From positions 62,001 to 126,000 of the forward strand of contig CAJXPB010000005.1 of NCBI GenBank assembly GCA_913057905.1: 64,000 nucleotides of DNA, read 5' to 3'. The stretch is from an uncultured Pseudomonadota bacterium. GTDB taxonomy: Bacteria; Myxococcota_A; Bradymonadia; Bradymonadales; Bradymonadaceae. The position numbers and the translations under genes are program-made. The stretch's first letter is position 1. Every line of letters begins with the position of its first letter. Positions 1-7,452 of this stretch are shown in pieces. The notes beneath the pieces are model-generated. The model did not search any database. It saw only the letters and a list, made by a program, of their open reading frames with translations, and was not told the DNA's origin.

Positions 1-23
1 CCCTTCATGAACTCGAGGTCCAT
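1..23 (-). CDS. possible 5' end of a truncated gene
   Basis: On the minus strand an ATG at position 23 opens a frame (M-D-L-E-F-M-K-G) that runs off the left edge. It lies 32 bases downstream of the preceding minus-strand gene, the spacing expected for an operon continuation. No Shine-Dalgarno is visible and only seven codons are present, so this is a weak call and no function can be given. Confidence 0.25.
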
Positions 24-55
24 GGCCAGGGGATGGGTTGGGGCTGTCGACCGGT

Positions 56-460
56 TCAAATCTCTCCCGATTCTTGGAGTCGTTCGAGGGCGTCTTCGGC
101 GCGAGTCAGCAACGTCGGATCGTCGCGGTCCGCGGCGAGCGCGGCGATGCTCAGCCAGGCCATGTAGCGGGCGGCTGCAGGGTCCGAGTCTCGGTTGGCC
201 ACTTCACGCCAGTGTCGAAGGGCCGATCCGTGGCGGCCACGGACGCGTTCGCACTCGCCGCGGGCCACCGTCGAGAGGGCGTCAAACGGCGGATCAGCTC
301 TCCGCGCTCCACGCCCGAAGGCCTCGGATGCCCGGGCCACTTCGCCGTTTCGCAGCAGTTTGAGCCCGTTCATATACGCCTTGCGTCCCGGTGGCACTGA
401 TCCATCGGCGCTCGCCTGACGTAGCTTCTTGGTGAGGTTCTTCAATAAGTCTTCGTTCAC
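56..460 (-). CDS. TPR-like small helical protein, function unknown
   Basis: A 134-residue soluble protein. It begins with a GTG preceded by a GAGGGGG Shine-Dalgarno. An ATG two bases upstream is in another frame. The sequence is Ala/Arg/Glu-rich and helical; the stretch from about residue 28 (KAYMNGLKLLRNGEVARASE) has the spacing of a tetratricopeptide-like helical hairpin, and a second hairpin follows (ALRHWREVANRDSDPAAARY). There is no signal peptide and no catalytic motif. It is the third gene of a minus-strand run after the HD-domain and CYTH genes, about 97 bases past the end of the CYTH gene. A scaffold or adaptor role is only a guess. Confidence 0.6.
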   Translation of the reverse strand: MNEDLLKNLTKKLRQASADGSVPPGRKAYMNGLKLLRNGEVARASEAFGRGARRADPPFDALSTVARGECERVRGRHGSALRHWREVANRDSDPAAARYMAWLSIAALAADRDDPTLLTRAEDALERLQESGEI

Positions 461-557
461 ATCCCCCTCGGCGGTTCGTGGAGCATCGGTCGCTTCGGCC
501 CGACTGGCAGCCGTGTTGAATTCGAAGATTAACCCCTCCGGGCCCCTGCGTAAACGC

Positions 558-1049
558 TCACTGACGAACCGGAAGCCCCTCGTTGGCGAGCACTTCGTTG
601 AGGTAAGCGGGGTCGTCGGTCACCTCGGAACCCAGCCAGGGGGGCCTGGATATCGCCTCGCCCTCGGATTCCAACTCGACTTCAGCCACCACCAGCCCGT
701 CGTGGGTCCCTCCGAAGGCATCGATTTCCCAGAGGTGATCGTCGTGAGTCACATGGAAGCGCGTCTTCTCGACGATTCGTTCGTCGCAGAACAGCTCCAG
801 CATCGCCGAGGCGTCGTCAAAGGGCACCTCGTATTCGAACTCCGGGCGTGTCAATCCCTCGGCCCGGCCCTTGATACACAGGGTCGCCCGAGGTTGCTGG
901 TCGCCTCGGATGGGCTTTCTCGTGCGGACCCGGACCGTCACCTCGTCGGCGGTATCGAAGTAACCCTGTTTCATGTCGACCGGTTCGACGGCCGCGCTGC
1001 GCCAGGTGTCGTCGGCAACCAGGAACTTGCGTTCGATTTCGTGTGCCAT
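558..1049 (-). CDS. CYTH domain protein (triphosphate tunnel metalloenzyme family)
   Basis: A 163-residue protein opening with HEIERKFLV, the diagnostic ExExK-type motif of CYTH proteins. The family folds as an eight-stranded tunnel with acidic and basic residues lining the cavity and handles triphosphates (tripolyphosphatase, thiamine triphosphatase, class IV adenylate cyclase). Alternating charged strands follow: VTVRVRTRKP, ATLCIKGRAEG, EFEYEVPFDD, KTRFHVTHDDHLWEIDAFGG and VVAEVELESEGE. Length matches small bacterial CYTH proteins. The start at 1049 fits the family motif; longer in-frame starts would overlap the upstream HD gene, which ends 10 bases away, so the two are probably co-transcribed. 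The substrate cannot be read from sequence; inorganic triphosphatase is the usual default. Confidence 0.88.
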   Translation of the reverse strand: MAHEIERKFLVADDTWRSAAVEPVDMKQGYFDTADEVTVRVRTRKPIRGDQQPRATLCIKGRAEGLTRPEFEYEVPFDDASAMLELFCDERIVEKTRFHVTHDDHLWEIDAFGGTHDGLVVAEVELESEGEAISRPPWLGSEVTDDPAYLNEVLANEGLPVRQ

Positions 1050-1059
1050 GGGGGCGGCC

Positions 1060-2370
1060 TCACAGAGTGGCTTCGAGGTCTTCGCGAAGAGAGGGGTGCA
1101 CGCAGACACGCAGGATCCGGTAGGTGTCTCGTCCGAGAAGGTGCACGATGTCACTGACGCGCTCGATCGGAAGGGCTCGCCCGTCGGCTGTAATGATGGG
1201 GATGTGAGCACCGCCGTCACCGTGCTCCGGATCGTACGGCGTGTACGGTGTGTCGGCTGCTCGATCCAGCAAGATCGCGTAATCCGGGTCGAGGCCGTGG
1301 CTTCGGGCCAGGGATTCGGCCTCTTCCAGAAACGCCTCGACGTCGTCGGCATCCTGCGCGGTCAATTCGATCGGTTTGTACAGCCGGCGGTCCAACAACC
1401 CGGCCGCCAGCGACGACAGTACCGGATCGTCGTCGCGCCTCCACGCCTTCAACGCCATCCAGACGTCCATGTCGTCGAGATTGACAAACGAGTCGGAGTC
1501 GAGCCGCTGGCCCACCAGCAGGCGCCGCAGCGGCTCCGACGGCAGTTCCTCGAATGTTCGCCCCTCGGCATGCAACGTCGAGGCCCGCCGGAGCACCGCC
1601 TCGAGCATCTTCTCGGCGGCGCGGACGGCCCCATGTAGATAGACCTGTTTGAACATGTGAAACCGGGCCATCAGGTAGCCCTCGACCGCCTCGCGGGCCC
1701 GGTGGCTGACGGCTAGCCGAACACGACCTTCTTCGGGTCCATCCGGATCGGCGTCGGCCCGATAGGTCTCCAGCATCGTCTTGATGCGCTCGAAGTCGTA
1801 GACGCCGATCTTGACGCCGGTCGCCAAGCCGTCGCGCAAGATATAATCGAGACGGTCGGCGTCGAGCTGGCTACTGACCAGATCACGCAAGGCCTGCTTG
1901 CCCGCGGGCACCTCATCGCGGGGTCCGAAGTAGGCGCCGACCCGTTCGGGTAGGCTCCGGTCGACCGATGAGAGGACCTGGTGGACCTCGGTCGACGGAT
2001 CGTCGATCAACTGCCGGGTGTACTCTTCGTGCTCGACGTCGGTCACTTTTTCGATGGCATGGCTGAAGGGCCCGTGGCCGGTGTCGTGCAACAGGGCGGC
2101 GACCAGGACCTCCATACGGTCGTCTTCGTCCCAGCGATCCCCGAGGGCCTCGAACATCAGACGCGCCACGTGAGCGACCCCCAGCGAGTGGGTAAATCGC
2201 GTGTGTTCGGCCCCGTGGTAGACCAGATTGGCGAAGCCGAGTTGCCGGACCCGACGCAGCCGCTGGAATGCGCGGGTCTGAATCAACTCGAACAACACGC
2301 GCTCGACGGGATCGTTCTGATCGAACGCAATGATGTTGTGGACGGGATCGCGGAACAGCTTGGGACGCAT
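1060..2370 (-). CDS. HD-domain phosphohydrolase (COG1078, dNTPase-like)
   Basis: A 436-residue cytosolic HD-superfamily protein. The N-terminus (RDPVHNIIAFD) and the next block (QTRAFQRLRRVRQLG, then HTRFTHSLGVAHVARLM) are typical of COG1078. The metal-binding HD signature is LLHDTGHGPFSHAIE near residue 95, and a further conserved block is LVSSQLDADRLDYILRDG. Relatives hydrolyse nucleoside triphosphates or act as dGTPase-like enzymes. It heads a minus-strand run with the CYTH protein 10 bases downstream, a pairing of two triphosphate-processing folds that suggests joint nucleotide or polyphosphate metabolism (inference). Identity as an HD hydrolase is firm; the substrate is unknown. Confidence 0.92.
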   Translation of the reverse strand: MRPKLFRDPVHNIIAFDQNDPVERVLFELIQTRAFQRLRRVRQLGFANLVYHGAEHTRFTHSLGVAHVARLMFEALGDRWDEDDRMEVLVAALLHDTGHGPFSHAIEKVTDVEHEEYTRQLIDDPSTEVHQVLSSVDRSLPERVGAYFGPRDEVPAGKQALRDLVSSQLDADRLDYILRDGLATGVKIGVYDFERIKTMLETYRADADPDGPEEGRVRLAVSHRAREAVEGYLMARFHMFKQVYLHGAVRAAEKMLEAVLRRASTLHAEGRTFEELPSEPLRRLLVGQRLDSDSFVNLDDMDVWMALKAWRRDDDPVLSSLAAGLLDRRLYKPIELTAQDADDVEAFLEEAESLARSHGLDPDYAILLDRAADTPYTPYDPEHGDGGAHIPIITADGRALPIERVSDIVHLLGRDTYRILRVCVHPSLREDLEATL

Positions 2371-2440
2371 CGCGTTCCAGGGTGAGGGTGGATTGGGAAG
2401 TCGATTGTTGAGGGAAGGGGTGGGGTCGTCAACTTGGAGC

Positions 2441-2541
2441 GCGTTATCACGTCGTCGCGTCTCGCGTAGGACGTAGGAGGTACGACGTAGGACGTGGCCG
2501 CGTTACCTCGTCTCGCGTAGGACGTACGACGTAGGACGTGG
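2441..2541. repeat. CGTCGTAC-family repeat cluster, 3' side of the four-helix-bundle gene
   Basis: About two imperfect units, each starting GCGTTA and ending CGTAGGACGTGG. The second unit (2500-2541) reads GCGTTACC..CTCGCGTAGGACG..ACGTGG and ends one base before the stop codon of the four-helix-bundle gene. It matches the reverse complement of the last unit of the right-hand cluster (about 3194-3235) at roughly 35 of 42 positions, so the two clusters lie in inverted orientation around the gene. The units are rich in self-complementary CGTACG and CGTAGGACGT words and could fold as hairpins. Confidence 0.85.
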
Positions 2542-2542
2542 A

Positions 2543-2938
2543 TCAGCGGATCATGCGGTTCAGCATGGATATGATGCGGATCAAAAGTTCCCTTCCGCGG
2601 AGATAGGTTGACTCGTCGATGCCCTCGAAAGCGTGGAGGACGTCGAGGATGGCGGCACATTCACGGGCGCTGCCATCGGCGTAACGGTAGAACCGTTTTC
2701 GGTCCTTTCCCATAGGCCTTCCAGTCCCCTCGGCGATATTCAGCGTGATAGAACTCGCCGCCGAAACTAATTGGTTCCTGAGCTCGCCTACGCCATTCGG
2801 CAGCTTCTGGATGGCGGAATTTGAGAACTCCAAAAACTCACGTGCCACCTCGTACACGTCGAGGTTCTCGTGGTCGATCCATCGCCGCTCGGGGTCTGTA
2901 ACACTGTACTTTCCGTCTTTCTGACTCGAATCCGACAT
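2543..2938 (-). CDS. four helix bundle protein (S23/IVP family, TIGR02436-like)
   Basis: A 131-residue all-helical protein. The start at 2938 (MSDSSQKDGKY) has AAAGGAACAG just upstream; an in-frame start 20 codons earlier has no such support. Family signatures are LDVYEVAREFLEFS (helix 1), GELRNQLVSAASSITLNIAEG (helix 2), KRFYRYADGSARECAAILDV (helix 3) and LLIRIISMLNRMIR (helix 4). The family was first seen in intervening sequences of 23S rRNA genes and is related in fold to Avd of diversity-generating retroelements; it is thought to bind nucleic acid. There is no rRNA or reverse transcriptase here. Instead the gene is bracketed by inverted repeat clusters at 2441-2541 and 3021-3237. Confidence 0.9.
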   Translation of the reverse strand: MSDSSQKDGKYSVTDPERRWIDHENLDVYEVAREFLEFSNSAIQKLPNGVGELRNQLVSAASSITLNIAEGTGRPMGKDRKRFYRYADGSARECAAILDVLHAFEGIDESTYLRGRELLIRIISMLNRMIR

Positions 2939-3020
2939 ACCTGTTCCTTTCCAGTAGAAAAGATTGCACTCATCCACTGTTATCGCCGCGTTCAACACTT
3001 CTGTTGCGCAGAGAGCCCGC

Positions 3021-3237
3021 GGCCCCGTCGTACTTCGTACGTCCTACGTCGTACGCGGGACGTCGAACGCGTTCCCGTGGCCCCGTCGTACCTCGTACGT
3101 CCTACGTCGTACGCGGGACGTCGAACGCGTTCCCGTGGCCCGTCGTACCTCGTACGTCCTACGCGCCCCGCGGCCACGTAATTCGCGGATCCACGTCGTA
3201 CCTCGTACGTCCTACGCGCCCCGTGGCAACGCGGATC
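3021..3237. repeat. CGTCGTAC-family repeat cluster, 5' side of the four-helix-bundle gene
   Basis: Four units whose core is CGTCGTACCTCGTACGTCC, starting at 3026, 3084, 3141 and 3194. Units 1 and 2 (3021-3078 and 3079-3136) are 58-base direct repeats differing at one base (TACTTCG versus TACCTCG). Unit 3 drops one C and diverges after the core. Unit 4 ends in CCCCGTGGCAACGCGGATC. The cluster begins about 80 bases upstream of the gene's start codon and is inverted relative to the cluster beyond its stop codon. Because 58 is not a multiple of three, all three frames stay open through it, which produces spurious Arg/Thr/Ser/Tyr-rich ORFs. The remainder, up to the next gene at 3332, shows no further structure. 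Confidence 0.9.
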
Positions 3238-3331
3238 TTAGTGGTTACACTTGGTCATACCGCTGGAATCTGGCACGATCCCCGCGGACCTACTTGCGTG
3301 AATTGGACACTGAAACTTGCGAGTCGACGGA

Positions 3332-4222
3332 ATGGACGGAAAAAAGCTGCTGATCGCGACAGATCTTTCGGAACATGCGATGCCGGCTGCGCGCTGGGCG
3401 CGCGACGTAGCCGATCGGGCGGGCTTCGAGGTCACGGTGGGGTATGTGGTTCCCGTGAATATCCCGAACTGGATTTCGGGAGCCTACGAGCTGGACGAGA
3501 ATCCCGAGGTGCGCCAGCGGGCCGAGGCCAAGGCGATCGATTGGTATCGCGAGGCGACCGGACAAGAGCCGGACGGTGTGGACGTTCGAGCCGGGACGCC
3601 CAGGGTTCAACTCTCGGAGATGGGTAACGAAGACGATGTCGCCGCCCTTGTGATCGGGATGTCCGGCAAGGGAGCGCTGGGCAAGATTCTGGTCGGCTCC
3701 ACGGCGTCGGCGCTCGCCCAGGAGCCACCGTGTCCCGTGGTGATCGTTCACCCGGAACATCCGGGGCTGGAGCCGGGGCACACCATCACGGTGGGGACCG
3801 ACTTTTCGCCGGCGGCCGATGCGGCTGTCGATTTTGCGGCAGGCTTGAGCGAGACGCTTCAGGAGCGTCTTCGCATCGTCTACGCCAGTTCCGAAGATCT
3901 CGATGGGACCATTGAAGTCGAAGAGCTACCCGATGGATTGCGTCCGGACACCATCCGGAGTTCGGTCGAGAAGCGACTCGATGAGTTGAAGACGCGCTGT
4001 GCAGAGCGGCTGGATGAAAACGTCGAGACGACCATCGCCGAAGGGTCGGCCTCGAAGGCCCTCTCCGGCATCGCCGCCGATACGGAGGTCGGCATTGCGG
4101 TGGTGGGTCAATCCCATCACGGAACCGTGACCCAGTCAGTGCTGGGCAGCGTGGCTCTGAAATTGCTTCAAGGGACACCGGCGAGCCTCATCGTCGTGCC
4201 GGAGCGCCACGCAGAGGATTGA
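3332..4222 (+). CDS. tandem-domain universal stress protein (UspA family)
   Basis: A 296-residue cytosolic protein of two fused USP domains (about 1-143 and 148-296). Domain 1 opens with KKLLIATDLSEHAMPAARWA and carries the ATP-binding pattern G-x2-G-x9-G-S/T (GMSGKGALGKILVGST). Domain 2 opens with TITVGTDFSPAADAAVDFA, but its loop reads GQSHHGTVTQSVLGS, with His in place of the second Gly, so its nucleotide binding may be altered. A TTG five codons upstream is an alternative start; the ATG at 3332 gives the normal N-terminus. It stands alone between the repeat cluster and a secreted protease. Such proteins are usually induced by starvation or stress, but no promoter is recognisable here. Confidence 0.92.
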   Translation: MDGKKLLIATDLSEHAMPAARWARDVADRAGFEVTVGYVVPVNIPNWISGAYELDENPEVRQRAEAKAIDWYREATGQEPDGVDVRAGTPRVQLSEMGNEDDVAALVIGMSGKGALGKILVGSTASALAQEPPCPVVIVHPEHPGLEPGHTITVGTDFSPAADAAVDFAAGLSETLQERLRIVYASSEDLDGTIEVEELPDGLRPDTIRSSVEKRLDELKTRCAERLDENVETTIAEGSASKALSGIAADTEVGIAVVGQSHHGTVTQSVLGSVALKLLQGTPASLIVVPERHAED

Positions 4223-4324
4223 GCGGCCGCTGTAAGCGTCGTTTCGGAATGAAACTTGAATGTAGTTTTTTGTGGGTGGTGACGTGTACGTCTTCATTAG
4301 ATTCGCCGCTGTTTAGAGGTATTT

Positions 4325-5752
4325 GTGGATAGTTTGCTGACCGGATCCGAGCGACATCCTTCGCCAGTCTGGGGGCTCGTACTCGCCGTCGGGCTGCTTG
4401 CTTCCTGCGGCCAGGCCACCAGCGACCTTCCCGGCGGCGATGTCCCGGACCAGATCCCCAATCGCACGACCACCCAGTCGATTCAGGGTGGTTCTGTCGA
4501 GCCGGACGACAAATTCATCGTGGGTATCCTGCGACTCGAGGGGCGTGGCGGACTCTGCTCGGGCACCCTGATCGCGCCGAATCTGGTGCTTACGGCGCGG
4601 CACTGCGTATCGGGACTCAACGATAGTCAGAGCGTCGAATGCGATTCCGCGGAGTTCACGACCGATTATCCGGCCAGCGATTTCCTCGTCTCGACCGATA
4701 CCAGCCTCATCCCCGAACCGGATGACATCAATCGAGTCTCGGAGATCTATCATCCACCCGGCGGCGACGCCGTGTGTGGGCGCGACATTGCCCTGATGGA
4801 GCTCCAGAATTCCATTCCATCGTCGACCACCGAGCCCGTTGCACCGGCGCTGACCGACGCTCCCTACACGCGAGGGAGCAATTACTCCGCCCTGGGGTAC
4901 GGTCACATCGGGGATGGGTCCGGTGCCGGGACCCGGCGCGTGCTCGATGGCCAAGAGATCTTCTGCTACGCCGGCGGATGCGAGCAGTATGCGAGCTCGA
5001 CCGAGTTTATCGGGGAGGGCGGCACCTGCCAGGGAGATTCCGGGGGAGGAGCTATCCGGGGTAACAACGTACTGGGTGCCCTCTCTCGAGGAGCCCAAGG
5101 GTGCAACAGTTCACTGTATACCGCGACGGCGGGCTTTCCGGAGTGGCTGCGTTCGGTCGGTCAGACGGCCTCCGAAAACGGCGGATACCCCACGCCCGAC
5201 TGGGCAGACACCGGCGACGACACCAATGATAGAGACGACGACGGCATCGAAGACGGAGCCGACAATTGCCCGAACCAGCCGAACCCCGATCAGGTCAACA
5301 CCGATGGCGACGGCCAGGGAGATGTGTGTGACAGCGACGACGACGGCGACGGCGTCGTCGACGGGCGAGATAACTGTCCGAAGACGCCGAATCCCGACCA
5401 GGTTGCCTCGGACGCCGATGGGACCGGTGACGCCTGTGACGACAGCGACGGAGACGGGGTGGTCGACGCCGACGACAATTGTCGAACCGTACCCAATCCC
5501 GACCAAAACGACAGCGACGGAGATGGCGTGGGGAATGCATGCGACAGCCCGGATCAGAATCCGGACGCTGGCCAACCCGACACCGGACCCGACGCCGGGA
5601 ATAACCTGCACTGGGGCGATGACTCCAGTTCAATGAGTCAAAGCGGTGGATGCTCGGCGGCCGGCGGCTCGGGATCGAGTCCGCTTCCCGTGTCGATGGC
5701 GCTGGCGCTCATCGGATTCGGCGTTGTTCGGCGGGTGAGAACCGGTCCATAA
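4325..5752 (+). CDS. secreted trypsin-like serine protease with TSP3 repeats and MYXO-CTERM-like anchor
   Basis: A 475-residue exported protein. The GTG start has AGAGG six bases upstream. A signal peptide ends in a lipobox (VGLLASC), so it may be lipidated. The S1 peptidase domain (about residues 50-290) keeps the full triad: His93 in LTARHC, Asp154 in GRDIAL and Ser239 in CQGDSGGG. Residues about 305-400 hold three thrombospondin type-3-like calcium repeats ([46 protein letters not shown]). A Cys-containing GGCSAAGG motif, a hydrophobic segment ([15 protein letters not shown]) and Arg residues at the end match the MYXO-CTERM sorting signal. Lipobox plus sorting tail in one protein is unusual. 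Likely a surface-displayed, calcium-stabilised endoprotease. Confidence 0.92.
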   Translation: MDSLLTGSERHPSPVWGLVLAVGLLASCGQATSDLPGGDVPDQIPNRTTTQSIQGGSVEPDDKFIVGILRLEGRGGLCSGTLIAPNLVLTARHCVSGLNDSQSVECDSAEFTTDYPASDFLVSTDTSLIPEPDDINRVSEIYHPPGGDAVCGRDIALMELQNSIPSSTTEPVAPALTDAPYTRGSNYSALGYGHIGDGSGAGTRRVLDGQEIFCYAGGCEQYASSTEFIGEGGTCQGDSGGGAIRGNNVLGALSRGAQGCNSSLYTATAGFPEWLRSVGQTASENGGYPTPDWADTGDDTNDRDDDGIEDGADNCPNQPNPDQVNTDGDGQGDVCDSDDDGDGVVDGRDNCPKTPNPDQVASDADGTGDACDDSDGDGVVDADDNCRTVPNPDQNDSDGDGVGNACDSPDQNPDAGQPDTGPDAGNNLHWGDDSSSMSQSGGCSAAGGSGSSPLPVSMALALIGFGVVRRVRTGP

Positions 5753-5841
5753 AGTTGTCCAGTCAGTCGGATTGACGAACCGGGGCCGAGGCGGCGAACC
5801 TGTCGTCGTCTCGGCTTTTTCTCTGTTTGACATGCGAGTCT

Positions 5842-6903
5842 ATGGACCTTCGGAAACTCCAGTTGCGTTTGCCCTCGGTACTCGAGTCCGACCTGCGAGA
5901 GACGTTAGACCGGACCGAAGTGCTGGAGTATTGGTCCGAGCCGGCGATGGAGCGGCAGATCTCCTTTGACGTTCTTGTCGAATCGTCGGAGTCCGAGGTC
6001 GTCATTCGCGCCCTCGAAGAGCGATTCGGGCGCACCGAGGGATTTCGCATCGTTCTGATGGGAGTCGAAGCGACGATCCCACGTTTTCCCGAACGCGATG
6101 AATTCGAGGAAACCGAAGAGTCCGAAGACGGTCAGGACTCCGAAGAGGGTCAGGGCGAAGACGAGTCCGACGATCAGCGTCCGTCTCCACCGGTCAACAT
6201 CGAAGAGCTGTATACCGACGTCACCAGTGGGGTCGAATTCAGTGCGACCTACGCGGCGATGGTCTCGCTGTCGGCGATCGTGGCCGCGGTTGGACTGGTG
6301 CGAGACGACGTCACCATCGTCATCGCGGCGATGATCATCGCTCCCCTCCTGGGGCCGAACATCGCCCTGTCTCTGGCGGCGACGCTCGGAGACATCGAAC
6401 TGGCGAAGCGGTCGATCTGGGTGAATGGCTTGGGTCTCGTCGTCGCGTTTGCCGTCTCCCTGTTGTTTGGGTGGTACGTGCCCTTCGATCCAGCGGCCGA
6501 GCAGATCGCCAATCGCACCCAGTTTGGCATCCTCGAGATCATCCTCGCCGGTGGTGCTGGAGCCGCTGGGGCGTTGTCGTTTACGACGGGACGCGCCGGT
6601 CAGGTCGTCGGGGTGATGATTGCGGTGGCGCTCGTGCCCCCCCTCGTCAGTTTCGGCATGCTGCTCGGAGGCGGATATACGTTCGACGCCATCGGATCGC
6701 TGTACCTTCTGACGGTCAACCTGATTACCGTGAATTTGGCCGGGGTGATCACCTTCTGGATCCAGCGGGTTCGTCCGCGGGTGGCATGGGAGGCCGGTCG
6801 GGCGCGTCGCTCCCTATGGATCGCCATCGCCATCTGGACAGTGTTGCTGGCGGCGCTGGCTTCCCTGCTTATCTTCGGAGATGTCTACCGACGATTTCCA
6901 TAA
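5842..6903 (+). CDS. DUF389 / TIGR00341 family membrane protein
   Basis: A 353-residue inner-membrane protein. The soluble N-terminal part (about 1-85, MDLRKLQLRLPSVLESDL) is followed by an acidic linker dense in Glu/Asp/Ser. The membrane domain has about six helices and the family hallmark GVEFSATYAAMVSLSAIVAA, then IVIAAMIIAPLLGPNIALSL and GDIELAKRS. The family is widespread in haloarchaea and marine bacteria and has no defined substrate; a transport role is assumed. The start at 5842 fits the family N-terminus; a TTG five codons earlier is the alternative. It sits 89 bases after the protease, with nothing linking them functionally. Confidence 0.88.
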   Translation: MDLRKLQLRLPSVLESDLRETLDRTEVLEYWSEPAMERQISFDVLVESSESEVVIRALEERFGRTEGFRIVLMGVEATIPRFPERDEFEETEESEDGQDSEEGQGEDESDDQRPSPPVNIEELYTDVTSGVEFSATYAAMVSLSAIVAAVGLVRDDVTIVIAAMIIAPLLGPNIALSLAATLGDIELAKRSIWVNGLGLVVAFAVSLLFGWYVPFDPAAEQIANRTQFGILEIILAGGAGAAGALSFTTGRAGQVVGVMIAVALVPPLVSFGMLLGGGYTFDAIGSLYLLTVNLITVNLAGVITFWIQRVRPRVAWEAGRARRSLWIAIAIWTVLLAALASLLIFGDVYRRFP

Positions 6904-6993
6904 CGCCTCGTCGCCTTTACCTGCGCGGCCGGGTGCCCACATTTTTCCGTAGACATAAGCGTTGAATCGGTTTTCGGAACGGAGGAGTCTACG

Positions 6994-7446
6994 ATGAGTA
7001 ACGTGTGGGTCGTTGTGGCCGATGCATCCAGGGCCCGGTTTTTCCGGGGCAGCTCGATCAACAAGCCGTTGGAGGAATTCCATGACATGGTCAACGAGGA
7101 GATGCGGCAGGATGAACGCGAGCTGGTGACCGACAAACCCGGTCGATTTCACGACGATTCGTCGGGGAATACACCCCAGCGCAGTTCCGCAGAGCCGACG
7201 GCCAAAGAACACTCGAAGGAGTCATTCGGCAAGACGATCGGCAAATACATCGAGAACCATCGGGCCAGCGGAGATTTCAAGCACATCTCGCTTATCGCCG
7301 AACCGAAGCTTCTGGGCTACGTCCGCAAGGAATTCAGCAACGCCACCGAAGAGTCGATCCTCGAAGAGGTCAACAAGAACCTGACCCAACAGGACGAAGA
7401 GACGATCCGCGGCAAATTGACCCGCCTGCCCCGAGGCTTCAAATAG
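6994..7446 (+). CDS. host attachment family protein (COG5622)
   Basis: A 150-residue cytosolic protein with a strong GGAGGAG Shine-Dalgarno about 8 bases before the ATG. It opens with VWVVVADASRARFF, the family hallmark, followed by a variable polar middle (RFHDDSSGNTPQRSSAEPTA) and the conserved C-terminal region (FKHISLIAEPKLLGYVRKEF..ATEESILEEVNKNLT). The name derives from an Agrobacterium attachment locus; the fold resembles translation release factor eRF1/ribonuclease-H-like domains and the real activity is unknown. It ends 6 bases from the convergent sirtuin gene, leaving no room for a separate terminator. Confidence 0.9.
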   Translation: MSNVWVVVADASRARFFRGSSINKPLEEFHDMVNEEMRQDERELVTDKPGRFHDDSSGNTPQRSSAEPTAKEHSKESFGKTIGKYIENHRASGDFKHISLIAEPKLLGYVRKEFSNATEESILEEVNKNLTQQDEETIRGKLTRLPRGFK

Positions 7447-7452
7447 TCACGT

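Noticed and set aside
3021..3237. CRISPR array
   Set aside because: Units are tandem and self-complementary without unique spacers of constant length, and no cas genes are present.
2441..3237. Diversity-generating retroelement (Avd-like protein)
   Set aside because: No reverse transcriptase, template repeat or variable repeat in a target gene was found in the window.
2964..3353. Arg/Thr/Ser/Tyr-rich open frames across the 3-kb repeats
   Set aside because: They exist in several phases at once because the repeat lacks stop codons; no start or ribosome site supports them.
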